Below the pieces are notes generated by a model, which was given only the letters and a program-made list of their open reading frames with translations, searched no databases and had not been told where the DNA came from. A DNA stretch of 64,000 bases from Prevotellaceae bacterium UBA7017 (GTDB lineage Bacteria > Bacteroidota > Bacteroidia > Bacteroidales > Bacteroidaceae). Shown here one piece after another: positions 25,023 to 35,735 of the stretch. The DNA is taken from the NCBI GenBank assembly GCA_002449535.1, contig DJWZ01000062.1, positions 16,405 to 80,404 of the forward strand, given 5' to 3'. Positions within the stretch are counted from its first letter, which is position 1. The number at the start of each line of letters is the position of its first letter. A program made the position numbers and the translations under genes.

Positions 25023-25927
25023 AAAAGGTATTTTCCAAAGAGGTGAAGATAGCATTGACTGCTGTTGTTGCCATCGTGTTGTTATTCTTCGGACTTAATT
25101 TCCTAAAGGGGATGTCCTTGTTTAGTAGCAGTGTAGAGTACAAAATGACGTTTGTAGACCTAAAGGGCCTTACGCGAAATACTGCTATTTATGCAAACGG
25201 GTACAAGGTCGGTACTGTGACAGATATTTTATTCGACTTTGAAAAACAAGGTCCCATTGAGGTGGAATGTGATATAGACCCGCGTCTATACATCCCATAT
25301 GGTACAAGGGCAAAGATAGAGACAGACTTGATGGGAAACATAAAGGTCAGTTTGTTGCTTGGTAAGCAAGGGGCACAGCGCCTGAAACCAGGTGATGTCA
25401 TAGAAGGTGTCAATGATAAAAGCGCAATGTCACAGGTGGCAGAGATGATGCCAAGCGTACAGGCAATTATACCAAAGGTGGACAGCATCATGACAAATCT
25501 TAACGTGCTGCTCGCCAATCCTGCCCTTGTCAGTATGCTGACCAATATGGACGGAATGTCTGCAAACTTAAAGGAGGCTACATTTGAAATAAACGGTCTG
25601 TTAAAGGAACTTCATCAAGGTGCGCCAAACCTTATTAAACATGCAGACAATACTCTTGCCAATACCGAGAAACTTAGCAAAAACCTAAGTGAGATAGATA
25701 TTGACGGCATGATGGCGAAGATAGACAAGACATTATATAATGTAGAGAGCATGACTGCGGCATTAAATAGCACGGAGGGAACGATAGGCTGCCTCTTGCA
25801 TGACCCATCAGCATATAACCATCTGTCTTCAACATTGTCTCATGTTGATTCACTTGTGATAGACCTCAAAGCTCACCCAATGAGATATGTTCATTTCTCT
25901 ATATTTGGCAGAAAAGAAAAGAAATGA
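25019..25927 (+). CDS. MlaD/MCE-domain lipid transport protein
   Basis: 302 codons. One N-terminal membrane anchor (IALTAVVAIVLLFFGLNFL), then an MCE domain (about residues 38-120, with LKGLTRNTAIYANGYKVGTV) and an alpha-helical tail with heptad-like leucines. MCE proteins form hexameric rings carrying lipids between the inner and outer membranes. Coupled by ATGA overlaps to the amidase before and dnaA after, which mixes envelope and replication genes in one transcript. Confidence 0.9.
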   Translation: MKKVFSKEVKIALTAVVAIVLLFFGLNFLKGMSLFSSSVEYKMTFVDLKGLTRNTAIYANGYKVGTVTDILFDFEKQGPIEVECDIDPRLYIPYGTRAKIETDLMGNIKVSLLLGKQGAQRLKPGDVIEGVNDKSAMSQVAEMMPSVQAIIPKVDSIMTNLNVLLANPALVSMLTNMDGMSANLKEATFEINGLLKELHQGAPNLIKHADNTLANTEKLSKNLSEIDIDGMMAKIDKTLYNVESMTAALNSTEGTIGCLLHDPSAYNHLSSTLSHVDSLVIDLKAHPMRYVHFSIFGRKEKK

Positions 25928-27270
25928 CAAAAAACAAGAGGGACCTTTGGACTTCGTGCCAAAAATACTTTCGTGAGAATCTGGAAAACGAGGAGTATGC
26001 CCGTTTGTTTTCTCATGTAGAATTCGAGACTTTCGAAATAGCCTCGAATACTCTTGTTTTACGTATTCCGAGTCAATATATATCTGAAACCATAGAGAAC
26101 GATGACCGATTGTATGAGCTCTTCCGAAAAGCCATACAATATACCTTTGGTATGATACGCCTCAATTGGCATATTGTAATGAAGGACCAAAAGGGCAGTT
26201 TGGCATTTGTGGAACCTGCTGCACCGAAGCCTGATATAGAGTCAAATCTTAATAGAGGACAGACCTTCCGTACTTTCGTGGAAGGAGATAGCAACAGGCT
26301 GTCACGTTCAATCGGCTTGAGAATCGCGGAACATCCGGCTGGAACGCAGTTCAATCCCCTTTTTGTCTATGGACCCTCCGGGTGTGGTAAGACGCATCTC
26401 GTAAATGCAATAGGAAACCGTTGTAAGGAACTGTATCCGGATAAACGTGTGTTGTATGTCAGTGCACAGATGTTTCAGCAGCAATTTACACAGGCAAACT
26501 TAAATGGGCAATTCAATGATTTTATATCCTTTTACCAAACCATTGATATGCTTATTGTGGATGATGTGCAGGAATGGATGACAGCTACTAAAACGCAGAA
26601 TGCCTTTTTCCATATATTTAATCACTTGACACTTAATGGCAAACGCATAATACTTGTTAGTGACAGGGCTCCTGTGGAACTGGAAGGTATGAACAAACGT
26701 CTCTTGTCCCGTTTCAAGAGTGGCATGATGGCTGAAATGGAACAGCCAAATGTTCAGTTGTGCGTGGATATATTGCATAACAAAATGGCACGTGATGGAG
26801 TGAAAATTCCTGAAGATGTCGTCGTTTTTATTGCGCAGACAGCAAATAATTCTATCCGTGAATTAGAAGGCATTATAAACTCTTTAATGGCTTATAGCGT
26901 TGTCTATAACTCCAGTATAGACATGAAGCTTGTTGAGCGTGTCGTGCAACGAGCTGTCAAAATAGATAATATGCCTCTTACAGTTGATGATGTTCTTGAG
27001 ACTGTTTGCAGATTTTATGATGTTACTCCGAATGCGGTCAAGGGTGCATCACGAAAGAAGGAACTTGTTATTCCACGTCAGATTGTAATGTACTTGGCTG
27101 ATAAATACACAAACATTCCTGCTGCCAGAATTGGTAAATTGATAGGCGGGAGAGACCATAGTACGGTACTGCATAGTATTAATAAGGTACGTATGATGAT
27201 AGAAAAAGATAAGGTTTTTGCATCACAAGTAAAGAAGGTGGATGAAATGTTGAAGGTTAAGAAATCTTAA
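25924..27270 (+). CDS. dnaA: chromosomal replication initiator DnaA
   Basis: 448 codons. Domain I at the N-terminus, a short linker, AAA+ ATPase with Walker A GPSGCGKTHL near residue 147, Walker B MLIVDDVQ, sensor 1 ILVSDRAP, and the C-terminal helix-turn-helix with the signature GGRDHSTVLHSINKV. DnaA binds DnaA boxes and opens oriC. I see only one consensus box near this gene (23822), so the window gives no evidence that oriC is here. Confidence 0.96.
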   Translation: MTKNKRDLWTSCQKYFRENLENEEYARLFSHVEFETFEIASNTLVLRIPSQYISETIENDDRLYELFRKAIQYTFGMIRLNWHIVMKDQKGSLAFVEPAAPKPDIESNLNRGQTFRTFVEGDSNRLSRSIGLRIAEHPAGTQFNPLFVYGPSGCGKTHLVNAIGNRCKELYPDKRVLYVSAQMFQQQFTQANLNGQFNDFISFYQTIDMLIVDDVQEWMTATKTQNAFFHIFNHLTLNGKRIILVSDRAPVELEGMNKRLLSRFKSGMMAEMEQPNVQLCVDILHNKMARDGVKIPEDVVVFIAQTANNSIRELEGIINSLMAYSVVYNSSIDMKLVERVVQRAVKIDNMPLTVDDVLETVCRFYDVTPNAVKGASRKKELVIPRQIVMYLADKYTNIPAARIGKLIGGRDHSTVLHSINKVRMMIEKDKVFASQVKKVDEMLKVKKS

Positions 27271-27298
27271 AAACTCATGCCGTTCCATTTTTTTTTCG

Positions 27299-27307
27299 TA
27301 CTTTTGC
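27299..27307 (+). promoter_or_regulatory. -7 box of M23 peptidase gene
   Basis: TACTTTTGC, 63 bp before the ATG, preceded by a T-run. Confidence 0.6.
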
Positions 27308-27370
27308 AACCGAATTTGTATCTACCCCGCCGATATTGGCACAAAACATAACGAGAGAGAAACTAAAATC

Positions 27371-28264
27371 ATGAAGTTCAGAAACTTGTATATTGTATTA
27401 ATCTCTATTGTATTATCTTTTGTCGCGACATCATCATTTGCTCAGGACTTGATAGCTATGCAGGCTCCTCTTGACAAGCATATGAAGAAACTTGATACGC
27501 TGGCACTTAGGTCTGTAATAGAACGTGAGGAGGCTGAGGCTCCGTCATCAATGCTATATCCGGAGTGGAGCAATAAATATGCGCATCGTGAATCAGTATT
27601 GCCGGATTCTTTCAGAATTAATCTTCGAGGTTTTCATATGCCATGCGAAAGTCGTGTTGTAACCAGTAATTATGGTGCAAGATGGGGAAGAATGCATAAA
27701 GGCATAGACATAAAGGTGTATATAGGTGACACTATTCGTGCTGCATTCTCAGGAAAGGTAAGAATTGTACGATATGAGGCTGCCGGTTATGGTAAGTATG
27801 TCGTAATTCGCCATAATAACGGTCTTGAGACTATCTATGGTCATATGTCAGCATGGTTGGTTGAGGAAAATCAGAATGTCAAGGCTGGTCAACCAATTGG
27901 ATTAGGCGGTAATACAGGTCGTTCGACAGGTTCACATCTGCATTTTGAGACCCGTCTTTGTGGAATGGCTATAAATCCAACGACTTTCTTTGATTTCATA
28001 AATCAAGATGTAGTTGCCGATTCATATATGTTCAGAAAAGCTAATTTCCGCAGAGAACTTGCATCAATGTCACGGAATGCTCGTACTTCAGGAAGTGGAA
28101 GCGAAAATGCACAGACGGTTACTCATTATCATAAGGTCGTAGCTGGTGAGACTCTCAGCAGCATTGCCAGAAAACGTAATACTACTGTGGATCAAATTTG
28201 TAAGATGAACCATATTTCCAAGAATGTAAAGGTTCGTCCTGGTCAGATACTACGTTATAACTAA
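27371..28264 (+). CDS. M23 metallopeptidase with C-terminal LysM
   Basis: 297 codons. Signal peptide (cut after SSFAQ), helical N-terminal part, then the LytM-type domain with HKGIDIK, GHMSAW and SHLHFETR carrying the zinc ligands and catalytic His. A LysM domain at about 250-297 (HKVVAGETLSSIARKRNTTV) binds glycan. A peptidoglycan endopeptidase or, if catalytically weak, an activator of amidases such as the one at 23868. Its stop overlaps the following ATG by one base. Confidence 0.92.
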   Translation: MKFRNLYIVLISIVLSFVATSSFAQDLIAMQAPLDKHMKKLDTLALRSVIEREEAEAPSSMLYPEWSNKYAHRESVLPDSFRINLRGFHMPCESRVVTSNYGARWGRMHKGIDIKVYIGDTIRAAFSGKVRIVRYEAAGYGKYVVIRHNNGLETIYGHMSAWLVEENQNVKAGQPIGLGGNTGRSTGSHLHFETRLCGMAINPTTFFDFINQDVVADSYMFRKANFRRELASMSRNARTSGSGSENAQTVTHYHKVVAGETLSSIARKRNTTVDQICKMNHISKNVKVRPGQILRYN

Positions 28265-29046
28265 TGAAGAAGTCACTTTTCCTTTTATTGGCAATATTAG
28301 CCCCGGTAATGGTGTCTGCAGAGGGACAATTGATAAAGCTTTCAACTGGAGCAGAAATGACTGTATATCTTCCGAGTGCTGATAAGGCAACAGGACGTGC
28401 TGTAGTTGATTGTCCAGGAGGGGGATATAGCCATCTGTCTATGGATAATGAAGGTCATAACTGGGCTGCATTTTATAACGATTTGGGTATTGCATATGCT
28501 GTTTTGAAATATAGAATGCCTAAAGGTGACAGGAATGTTCCACTGTCTGATGTCTATGAGGCAATAAAGACCTTTAAGGAAAATGCGGAAAAATGGCATG
28601 TTAATTCGAATGATATTGGCATACAAGGCTTCTCTGCCGGTGGTCACTTGGCTTCTGCGGTAAGCACACATGCGCCAGCCGAATTGCGTCCTAAGTTCTC
28701 AGTGTTGTTCTATCCTGTAATAAGTATGGACGAACGTGTGACGCATAAGGGTTCTTGTGTCGGCTTCCTCGGAGATTCTCGTGCTGACAGCGATTTGGTA
28801 AAGGAATGGAGCAGTCATGAGGCGGTGGATAGCTTGACACCTCCGGCTATTATTATATTGGCAAGCGATGATAGGGCTGTCCCTCCTTTGACAAATGGCT
28901 TGGAATACTACTCGGCGTTGCGTAAAGCAGGGAAAAAAGCCGCATTCTTTGCTTATCCTTCTGGTGGTCACGGCTTTGGCTTTAAGGATACGTGGAAATA
29001 CCATGACCAGATGCTAAAAGAGTTGGAGATATGGTTGAAAGAATAA
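28264..29046 (+). CDS. secreted alpha/beta-hydrolase (acetyl-xylan-esterase-like)
   Basis: 260 codons with a signal peptide (MKKSLFLLLAILAPVMVSA). Catalytic triad visible: nucleophile Ser in GIQGFSAGGHLAS near residue 125, Asp in ILASDDRAVPP and His in GGHGFG. The oxyanion segment is CPGGGYSHLSM. Resembles polysaccharide acetyl esterases of the BD-FAE/Axe group. A substrate in plant or cell-wall polysaccharide is inference. Co-transcribed with the M23 peptidase; ended by the hairpin at 29051. Confidence 0.85.
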   Translation: MKKSLFLLLAILAPVMVSAEGQLIKLSTGAEMTVYLPSADKATGRAVVDCPGGGYSHLSMDNEGHNWAAFYNDLGIAYAVLKYRMPKGDRNVPLSDVYEAIKTFKENAEKWHVNSNDIGIQGFSAGGHLASAVSTHAPAELRPKFSVLFYPVISMDERVTHKGSCVGFLGDSRADSDLVKEWSSHEAVDSLTPPAIIILASDDRAVPPLTNGLEYYSALRKAGKKAAFFAYPSGGHGFGFKDTWKYHDQMLKELEIWLKE

Positions 29047-29050
29047 AAAA

Positions 29051-29084
29051 AACTCGAATAATTTTGTTATTCGAGGTTTTTTTT
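29051..29084 (+). terminator. terminator after esterase gene
   Basis: Perfect 9-bp stem CTCGAATAA/TTATTCGAG with loop TTTTG, then a T-run. Confidence 0.85.
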
Positions 29085-29093
29085 GTAATTTTG
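29063..29093 (+). promoter_or_regulatory. promoter of MsbA-like gene sharing the terminator
   Basis: TAATTTTG at 29086-29093 is the -7 box. The matching -33 TTTG (29063-29066) is the loop of the preceding terminator, exactly 19 bp away. One 43-bp stretch thus ends one unit and starts the next. Confidence 0.7.
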
Positions 29094-29117
29094 GCACCAA
29101 TATAAAAAGATTATAAA

Positions 29118-30953
29118 ATGCTAAAGCAATTCTTTAAGGTTCTGGCAAGGTATATGCTCCCTTACAAATTATATATTGTAGGGGCGGTATTGCTGAACAT
29201 ATTTGCACAGTGGATGAATGTGTTCTCGTTCGTTGTGTTAATTCCTATTCTAAATATTTTGTTCAAGATAGACCAGACCGTCTATCATTATCAGGATTGG
29301 ACCTGGGGTACACTTAATAAGGATATTATTGTCAATAACGGATATGCGTTAGTACAGGAGATGACAGCATCCCACGGAGCGTTTGTTACACTTTGTATAA
29401 TGGGAATTATCCTAATAATCATGACTGCAATAAAGTGTACAGGCTATTGGGCTTCCATGAATATTATGGTGCCGCTCAGTACTGGTATTGTAAGGGATAT
29501 CCGTACAGAGCTGTATAATAAGATATTGAAGTTGCCGCTCAGCTTCTTCAGTTCAGAACGCAAGGGTGATATAATTGTTCGAATGAGTACCGATGTTCAG
29601 GTGGTAGAGAGTTCTATAACCTCTGGTATGGATAATCTGATTCGTCAGCCTATAGCTATCATCGTATGTTTTACCACTCTGTTTACCGTTAGTTGGCAGT
29701 TGACGTTGTTCGTACTGTGTGTCGCACCACCGGCAGCATGGGTAATGGGTGCCGTCAGCAAGAAGTTGAAGAGCCAGTCTTCAGATGTTCAGGCGGGTCT
29801 TAGTGAAATAATGGCTCAGATAGAAGAGACGCTTGGCGGTTTGCGTATAGTAAAGGCTTTCATAGCGGAGGATAAGATGAGTAAGCGTTTTGTCTTCGTT
29901 AATAACGAATTCCGTCGCGGTATGATTAGCATGATGCGCCGCCTTAATGCAGCACACCCTGTTTCTGAGACAATGGGAACTATAATAATCGTTGTTGTAT
30001 TGCTGTTTGGTGGATGGCTGATTCTGGAAGGTAAAGGATTTATTGATGCCTCTACTTTTATTTTCTACATGGTAATACTTTATAGTGTCATCAACCCTAT
30101 TAAGGACTTGACACGTACAACATATTATATTCCAATGGGTCTTGCTTCTATGGACCGTATTGACTATATTCTTCAGGCAGAGAATCCAATCAAGGAATTA
30201 CCTAATCCAAAACCACTGAATAGTTTTGAAGATAAGATTGAGTTGCGTGATGTTTCGTTCCACTATATTGAAGGTCGTGAGGTGTTGAAGCATGTCAATC
30301 TAACGGTTCCAAAGGGAAAGACAGTAGCTTTGGTGGGACAGTCAGGTTCAGGTAAGTCAACGTTGGTTGACCTCATCCCACGCTATCACGATGTTTCAGA
30401 TGGCGGCGTTTATATAGATGGAAAGAATATCAAGGAAGTCGGCATCCATGATTTGCGCCAGCTGATAGGCAATGTAAATCAGGAAGCCATTCTCTTTAAT
30501 GACACATTCTATAATAATATCACATTCGGTGTTGAGAATGCCACAATGGAGCAGGTTATAGAAGCAGCAAAGATAGCCAATGCTCATGATTTTATTATGG
30601 AGAGTGAGAATGGCTATAATACAATGATAGGCGACCGTGGCGGTCGTTTGTCAGGAGGGCAACGTCAGCGTGTGTCTATTGCTCGTGCCGTATTGAAGAA
30701 TCCTCCTATCCTGATTTTGGATGAAGCTACATCTGCATTGGATACAGAATCGGAACATCTGGTCCAGGAGGCTCTCGACAGACTTATGAAGACGCGTACT
30801 ACGGTTGCTATTGCCCACCGGCTTTCCACTATTAAGAATGCTGACATCATTCATGTGCTTTACGAGGGAGAAATAGTGGAAAGTGGTCAGCATGATGAGT
30901 TGATTGCCAAGGATGGCTACTATAAGAAATTATATGATATGCAACAATTATAA
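29118..30953 (+). CDS. MsbA-like ABC exporter (permease-ATPase)
   Basis: 611 codons. Half transporter: six membrane helices (about residues 15-330), then an ATPase domain with Walker [12 protein letters not shown]-loop [11 protein letters not shown], signature [15 protein letters not shown], Walker [13 protein letters not shown] and H-loop AIAHRLST. Acts as a homodimer. Lipid A core flipping is the usual role of this subfamily in Bacteroidetes, and its place before rhamnose sugar genes agrees, though drug or peptide export is not excluded. Confidence 0.9.
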   Translation: MLKQFFKVLARYMLPYKLYIVGAVLLNIFAQWMNVFSFVVLIPILNILFKIDQTVYHYQDWTWGTLNKDIIVNNGYALVQEMTASHGAFVTLCIMGIILIIMTAIKCTGYWASMNIMVPLSTGIVRDIRTELYNKILKLPLSFFSSERKGDIIVRMSTDVQVVESSITSGMDNLIRQPIAIIVCFTTLFTVSWQLTLFVLCVAPPAAWVMGAVSKKLKSQSSDVQAGLSEIMAQIEETLGGLRIVKAFIAEDKMSKRFVFVNNEFRRGMISMMRRLNAAHPVSETMGTIIIVVVLLFGGWLILEGKGFIDASTFIFYMVILYSVINPIKDLTRTTYYIPMGLASMDRIDYILQAENPIKELPNPKPLNSFEDKIELRDVSFHYIEGREVLKHVNLTVPKGKTVALVGQSGSGKSTLVDLIPRYHDVSDGGVYIDGKNIKEVGIHDLRQLIGNVNQEAILFNDTFYNNITFGVENATMEQVIEAAKIANAHDFIMESENGYNTMIGDRGGRLSGGQRQRVSIARAVLKNPPILILDEATSALDTESEHLVQEALDRLMKTRTTVAIAHRLSTIKNADIIHVLYEGEIVESGQHDELIAKDGYYKKLYDMQQL

Positions 30954-30967
30954 AAACTGACAGAGTT

Positions 30968-31873
30968 ATGAAAGGAATCGTTTTAGCGGGAGGATCTGGT
31001 ACCCGCCTTTATCCCATCACCAAGGGCATTTCGAAACAGTTAATGCCAATCTATGACAAACCTATGATTTATTATCCAATATCTGTATTGATGTTGGCTG
31101 GTATTAGAGAAATTCTTATTATTTCTACACCATTTGACTTGCCTGGCTTTAAACGCCTTTTGGGGGACGGCTCTGATTATGGTGTGCATTTTGAGTATGC
31201 AGAACAACCGTCTCCAGACGGACTTGCACAAGCATTTACTATAGGGAAAGACTTTATAGGTAACGATTCTGTTTGTCTGGTATTGGGTGATAATATCTTC
31301 CAAGGCAATGGTTTCTCTTCAATGTTGAGGGAGGCTGTTCGTACTGCAGAAGAGGAGAAGAAAGCTACAGTCTTCGGATATTGGGTTAATGACCCTGAGA
31401 GATATGGCGTTGCAGAGTTTGACAAAGATGGAAACTGCCTTTCTATAGAGGAAAAGCCAGAACATCCAAAGAGCAACTATGCCGTTGTAGGTCTGTATTT
31501 CTATCCAAACAAGGTCGTTGATGTTGCAAGTAAGATAAAGCCATCTGCTCGTGGAGAGTATGAGATAACAACTGTGAATCAGTGGTTCCTTAAAGATAAG
31601 GAGTTGAAGGTACAGACATTGGGTAGGGGCTTTGCTTGGCTTGATACAGGCACTCATGATTCTCTTTCTGAGGCATCTACATACATTGAGGTGTTGGAGA
31701 AGCGTCAGGGATTGAAGGTTGCATGTCTTGAAGGTATAGCATATCGCAAAGGCTGGATTAATGAAGAGAAGATGCGTGAGCTCGCAAAGCCGATGCTGAA
31801 AAACCAGTATGGTCAATATCTTCTGAAGGTTATTGATGAAGTAAAACGTTATGGTAAAGATAATTTAGAATAA
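30968..31873 (+). CDS. rfbA: glucose-1-phosphate thymidylyltransferase
   Basis: 301 codons. Makes dTDP-glucose from glucose-1-phosphate and dTTP, the first rhamnose step. [16 protein letters not shown] at the N-terminus, [23 protein letters not shown], and [16 protein letters not shown] are diagnostic. First of five sugar genes on one strand, 15 bp after the transporter. Confidence 0.96.
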   Translation: MKGIVLAGGSGTRLYPITKGISKQLMPIYDKPMIYYPISVLMLAGIREILIISTPFDLPGFKRLLGDGSDYGVHFEYAEQPSPDGLAQAFTIGKDFIGNDSVCLVLGDNIFQGNGFSSMLREAVRTAEEEKKATVFGYWVNDPERYGVAEFDKDGNCLSIEEKPEHPKSNYAVVGLYFYPNKVVDVASKIKPSARGEYEITTVNQWFLKDKELKVQTLGRGFAWLDTGTHDSLSEASTYIEVLEKRQGLKVACLEGIAYRKGWINEEKMRELAKPMLKNQYGQYLLKVIDEVKRYGKDNLE

Positions 31874-31875
31874 AC

Positions 31876-33009
31876 ATGAAAAATATTGTTATCACTGGAG
31901 GTGCCGGCTTTATCGGCTCTCATGTAGTTCGTCTTTTTGTGAATAAATATCCAGAGTATAAGATAATAAACCTGGACAAGTTGACATACGCAGGAAATCT
32001 TGCCAACCTGAAAGATATAGAGGACAAGCCTAACTATAAGTTTGTCAAGATGGATATCTGCGATTTCGATGCTTTCTATAAGCTGATGCAGGATGAGAAG
32101 ATTGACGGTATCATCCATCTGGCAGCCGAGAGTCATGTTGACCGCTCTATCAAGGACCCATTTACCTTTGCCAAGACGAATGTGATGGGCACGCTCTCTC
32201 TGCTTCAGGCTGCAAAGTTATATTGGGAATCTTTGCCAGAGAAATATGAAGGCAAGCGTTTCTATCATATCTCGACAGATGAGGTGTATGGAGCATTGGC
32301 AATGACAAATCCTGAAGGCATCGAGCCTCCGTTTACGACAAAGGCAAGTTCTGGTAAGCATCATCTTGCTTATGGTAAGGATTTCTTCTATGAGGACACA
32401 AAGTACATGCCTCATTCTCCCTATTCAGCATCAAAGGCAAGTTCCGACCACTTTGTGCGTGCTTTCCACGATACATACGGAATGCCGACTATTGTAACGA
32501 ACTGCTCTAACAACTATGGTCCTTATCAGTTCCCGGAGAAACTGATTCCGCTGTTCATCAACAATATCCGCAACCGTAAGCCATTACCTGTCTATGGTAA
32601 GGGTGAGAACGTCCGTGACTGGCTCTTTGTTGAAGACCATGCCCGTGCCATAGACCTTATTTTCCACAAGGGAACTATCGCTGAGACTTACAACATCGGT
32701 GGCTTCAACGAGTGGAAGAATATAGATATCATCAAGGTGGTAATAAATACTGTTGACAGACTCCTTGGCCGCAAGGAGGGTGAGGATATGAATCTTATCA
32801 CATACGTTACCGACCGCCTTGGTCATGACGCCCGTTATGCCATTGATTCTTCTAAGTTGCAGCGTGAACTTGGCTGGGAACCATCTCTGCAGTTTGAGGA
32901 GGGTATTGAGAAGACCGTTAAGTGGTATCTTGACAACGAAGAGTGGATGAATAATATCACCTCCGGCGACTACGAGAAATACTACGAGTCAATGTACAAG
33001 AACAGATAA
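31876..33009 (+). CDS. rfbB: dTDP-glucose 4,6-dehydratase
   Basis: 377 codons. NAD-dependent short-chain dehydrogenase: [15 protein letters not shown] at the start, [23 protein letters not shown], the catalytic [10 protein letters not shown] and [15 protein letters not shown]. Two bp after rfbA. Confidence 0.96.
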   Translation: MKNIVITGGAGFIGSHVVRLFVNKYPEYKIINLDKLTYAGNLANLKDIEDKPNYKFVKMDICDFDAFYKLMQDEKIDGIIHLAAESHVDRSIKDPFTFAKTNVMGTLSLLQAAKLYWESLPEKYEGKRFYHISTDEVYGALAMTNPEGIEPPFTTKASSGKHHLAYGKDFFYEDTKYMPHSPYSASKASSDHFVRAFHDTYGMPTIVTNCSNNYGPYQFPEKLIPLFINNIRNRKPLPVYGKGENVRDWLFVEDHARAIDLIFHKGTIAETYNIGGFNEWKNIDIIKVVINTVDRLLGRKEGEDMNLITYVTDRLGHDARYAIDSSKLQRELGWEPSLQFEEGIEKTVKWYLDNEEWMNNITSGDYEKYYESMYKNR

Positions 33010-33010
33010 A

Positions 33011-34108
33011 ATGGGTAAGAAAAACATTGCTCTCATTACAGGAGTAACAGGTCAGGATGGTTCTTACCTAAGTGAATTTCTCTTACAGAAGGGCTATGAG
33101 GTTCACGGCATCATACGTCGTAGCTCGGTAGATTTTCGTGAACGTATAGCTCATCTGGAGGGAAAGCCCGATTTCCACCTCCACTATGCTGACATGAGCG
33201 ATTCCATGTCGCTTGTAAAGTTGGTGGGAAATATCAAGCCTACCGAGATATACAACCTTGCTGCCCAGAGTCACGTTCAGGTAAGCTTTGATGCTCCAGA
33301 GTTTACTGCCGACGTTGATGCTGTGGGAGTGCTTCGTATCTTGGAGGCTGTTCGTACCAATCATCTTGAGAACAGCTGCCGCATATATCAGGCTTCTACT
33401 TCAGAGCTCTATGGCAAGGTGGAGGAGGTTCCGCAGAATGAGAATACTCCGTTCCATCCATATAGCCCGTATGCTGTTGCAAAGCTCTATGGCTACTGGA
33501 TTATCAAGGAGTATCGTGAAGCATACAATATGTTCTGCTGCTCTGGCATATTGTTCAATCATGAGTCAGAGCGTCGCGGTGAGACTTTCGTCACGCGAAA
33601 GATAACACTTGCTGCTGCCCGCATAGCAAACGGTACGCAGGATTGTCTGTATCTGGGCAATCTGGATTCCCTGCGCGACTGGGGGTATGCAAAGGACTAT
33701 GTAGAGTGTATGTGGCTGATATTGCAGCATGATACACCGGAAGATTTTGTCATTGCAACAGGTGTGCAGCATACCGTTCGTGAATTTGCGACGTTGGCTT
33801 TCCATTATGCTGGCATAGAACTGAAGTGGGAAGGTGAAGGCATCAACGAAAAGGGTATCGACATAGCAACAGGCAAGACAGTCGTAGCCGTGTCGGAGCT
33901 GTTCTACCGTCCTACTGACGTGGTAAATCTGTGGGGTGATCCTACCAAGGCGAAGAAGGAACTGGGCTGGAATCCTATGAGGACTACATTCGAGCAGTTG
34001 GTAGAGCTTATGGTAAGGCATGATGTTGCCAAGATAAAGGCTGATTCTGCTGCCGCCCAGGTGCATACAAACCTTGCAGAGTATCTGGAAAAGCGAGAGC
34101 ATAGGTAG
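33011..34108 (+). CDS. gmd: GDP-mannose 4,6-dehydratase
   Basis: 365 codons. Turns GDP-mannose into GDP-4-keto-6-deoxymannose, precursor of GDP-fucose or GDP-rhamnose. [42 protein letters not shown], the catalytic [10 protein letters not shown] and [16 protein letters not shown] are all typical. One bp separates it from rfbB, yet it belongs to a different sugar pathway, and the partner reductase/epimerase (fucose synthase) is not in the window. Confidence 0.96.
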   Translation: MGKKNIALITGVTGQDGSYLSEFLLQKGYEVHGIIRRSSVDFRERIAHLEGKPDFHLHYADMSDSMSLVKLVGNIKPTEIYNLAAQSHVQVSFDAPEFTADVDAVGVLRILEAVRTNHLENSCRIYQASTSELYGKVEEVPQNENTPFHPYSPYAVAKLYGYWIIKEYREAYNMFCCSGILFNHESERRGETFVTRKITLAAARIANGTQDCLYLGNLDSLRDWGYAKDYVECMWLILQHDTPEDFVIATGVQHTVREFATLAFHYAGIELKWEGEGINEKGIDIATGKTVVAVSELFYRPTDVVNLWGDPTKAKKELGWNPMRTTFEQLVELMVRHDVAKIKADSAAAQVHTNLAEYLEKREHR

Positions 34109-34147
34109 TTTTTAGTTATTAGTTATTAGTTTTTAGTCTATAGTTTA
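34108..34147. repeat. heptad repeat (AGTTATT) between gmd and rfbD
   Basis: About five tandem 7-bp units of AGTTATT/AGTTTTT run from the gmd stop to the rfbD start. This is the only real gap in the sugar cluster. Confidence 0.75.
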
Positions 34148-34149
34148 TA

Positions 34150-35040
34150 ATGAATATATTAGTCACAGGTGCTAATGGGCAGCTCGGCAACGAGATGAGA
34201 ATAGTAGCAAAGGGGTTGTCGCATAATTTTCTTTTTACTGATGTTTCTCAGCAGGATGGGGTAGAGACCACGTATCTGGATATTACCAATATGGATGATA
34301 TCAGGAATATGGTTCGTGAGCATAATATTGATGCTATCGTGAATTGTGCTGCCTGGACAAATGTGGATGCCTGCGAAACCGACCCAAAGCTTGCTGCATT
34401 GGCTGAAAAGCTGAATGCTGAGGCTCCGGCAAATCTCGCCCTTGCCATGAAGGAAGTGGATGGCTGGCTGATACATGTTTCTACCGACTATGTGTTCGGC
34501 AAAGAGCCATATAATGTACCATGTAATCCCGACCAGAAGGGAACTCCGACAGGCGTCTATGGCACGACAAAACTGCATGGCGAACAGAATATAACATCCT
34601 CCGGCTGCAAATATGTCATCGTCCGTACGGCATGGTTGTATTCTGAGTTTGGCAAGAATTTCTGTAAGACGATGCTTGCCCTGACAGCCTCAAAGCCACA
34701 GCTGAAGGTGGTGTTCGACCAGTGCGGTACACCGACGTATGCCCTGGACCTTGCCAATGCCATCGTGAAAATACTCGAAAAACCAGTCATGGGCACATAT
34801 CATTTCAGCAACGAGGGAGTATGCTCATGGTATGATTTCACAAAGATGATACAAGAGTATTCCGGTCAGACGGCATGTGATGTGCAGCCTTGTCACTCTG
34901 ACGAATTCCCTTCCCCCGTAAAGCGTCCTGCATATTCCGTCCTTGACAAGACAAGCATCAAGGAAACCTTTGGGGTGAAGGTGCCTTACTGGATTGATTC
35001 ATTGAAACAATGTCTTAAAAATATAGAAGCATGGAAGTAA
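34150..35040 (+). CDS. rfbD: dTDP-4-dehydrorhamnose reductase
   Basis: 296 codons. Last step of dTDP-rhamnose synthesis. ILVTGANGQLGNEMR, NCAAWTNVDACE, HVSTDYVFG and YGTTKLHGEQ are family features. The 3' end overlaps rfbC by 10 bp. Confidence 0.95.
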   Translation: MNILVTGANGQLGNEMRIVAKGLSHNFLFTDVSQQDGVETTYLDITNMDDIRNMVREHNIDAIVNCAAWTNVDACETDPKLAALAEKLNAEAPANLALAMKEVDGWLIHVSTDYVFGKEPYNVPCNPDQKGTPTGVYGTTKLHGEQNITSSGCKYVIVRTAWLYSEFGKNFCKTMLALTASKPQLKVVFDQCGTPTYALDLANAIVKILEKPVMGTYHFSNEGVCSWYDFTKMIQEYSGQTACDVQPCHSDEFPSPVKRPAYSVLDKTSIKETFGVKVPYWIDSLKQCLKNIEAWK

Positions 35041-35624
35041 TAACAACTGCCATAAAGGATGTGCTGATTATTCAGCCGAAGGTGTTTGGCGACAAACGCG
35101 GATATTTCCTCGAGAGTTTCTCACAGCGTGAATTCGACGAAAAGGTAGTGCCCATTCTCGGCAATAAGATAAATTTCGTACAGGACAACGAGTCCATGTC
35201 TTCCTATGGCGTGATGCGCGGCTTGCATTTCCAGCGTCCTCCTTTTACGCAGAGCAAGCTGGTGCGTTGCGTGAAGGGTGCCGTGCTCGATGTCGCTGTC
35301 GATATCCGCAAGGGCAGCCCTACGTTTGGTCAGCATGTGGCAGTGGAACTGACGGAAGATAACCATACCCAGTTTTTCGTACCACGCGGCTTCGCCCACG
35401 GCTTTGCGGTGCTTAGCGAGACGGCTGTCTTCCAGTATAAGTGCGACGAATTCTATCATCCCGAGGCAGACGGCGGCATCAGTATTCTTGACACCTCGCT
35501 CGGCATCGACTGGAAGATACCGACAGACAAGGCTCTGCTCAGCGAGAAGGATACGAAGCACGCCCTCCTGAAGGATTTCGATACACCGTTTGACATCAAT
35601 GTGAGCCTGTATCCGGATGTGTGA
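35031..35624 (+). CDS. rfbC: dTDP-4-dehydrorhamnose 3,5-epimerase
   Basis: 197 codons. Cupin-fold epimerase: DKRGYFLESFSQREF, GVMRGLHFQRPP with the catalytic His, VAVDIRKGSPTFGQ, VPRGFAHGF and the terminal DTSLGIDW. Completes the dTDP-rhamnose pathway; no terminator is obvious after it. Confidence 0.95.
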   Translation: MEVITTAIKDVLIIQPKVFGDKRGYFLESFSQREFDEKVVPILGNKINFVQDNESMSSYGVMRGLHFQRPPFTQSKLVRCVKGAVLDVAVDIRKGSPTFGQHVAVELTEDNHTQFFVPRGFAHGFAVLSETAVFQYKCDEFYHPEADGGISILDTSLGIDWKIPTDKALLSEKDTKHALLKDFDTPFDINVSLYPDV

Positions 35625-35735
35625 TAACATGTAATGTCTAACAAAAATTGGCGCAGTAGGAAAAGTCCGTGGATAGCCCCATGCCGCCTATCCCAAATAT
35701 CTTAGCGCAACGGAACTCATGTCCGAGAAAAGTGT

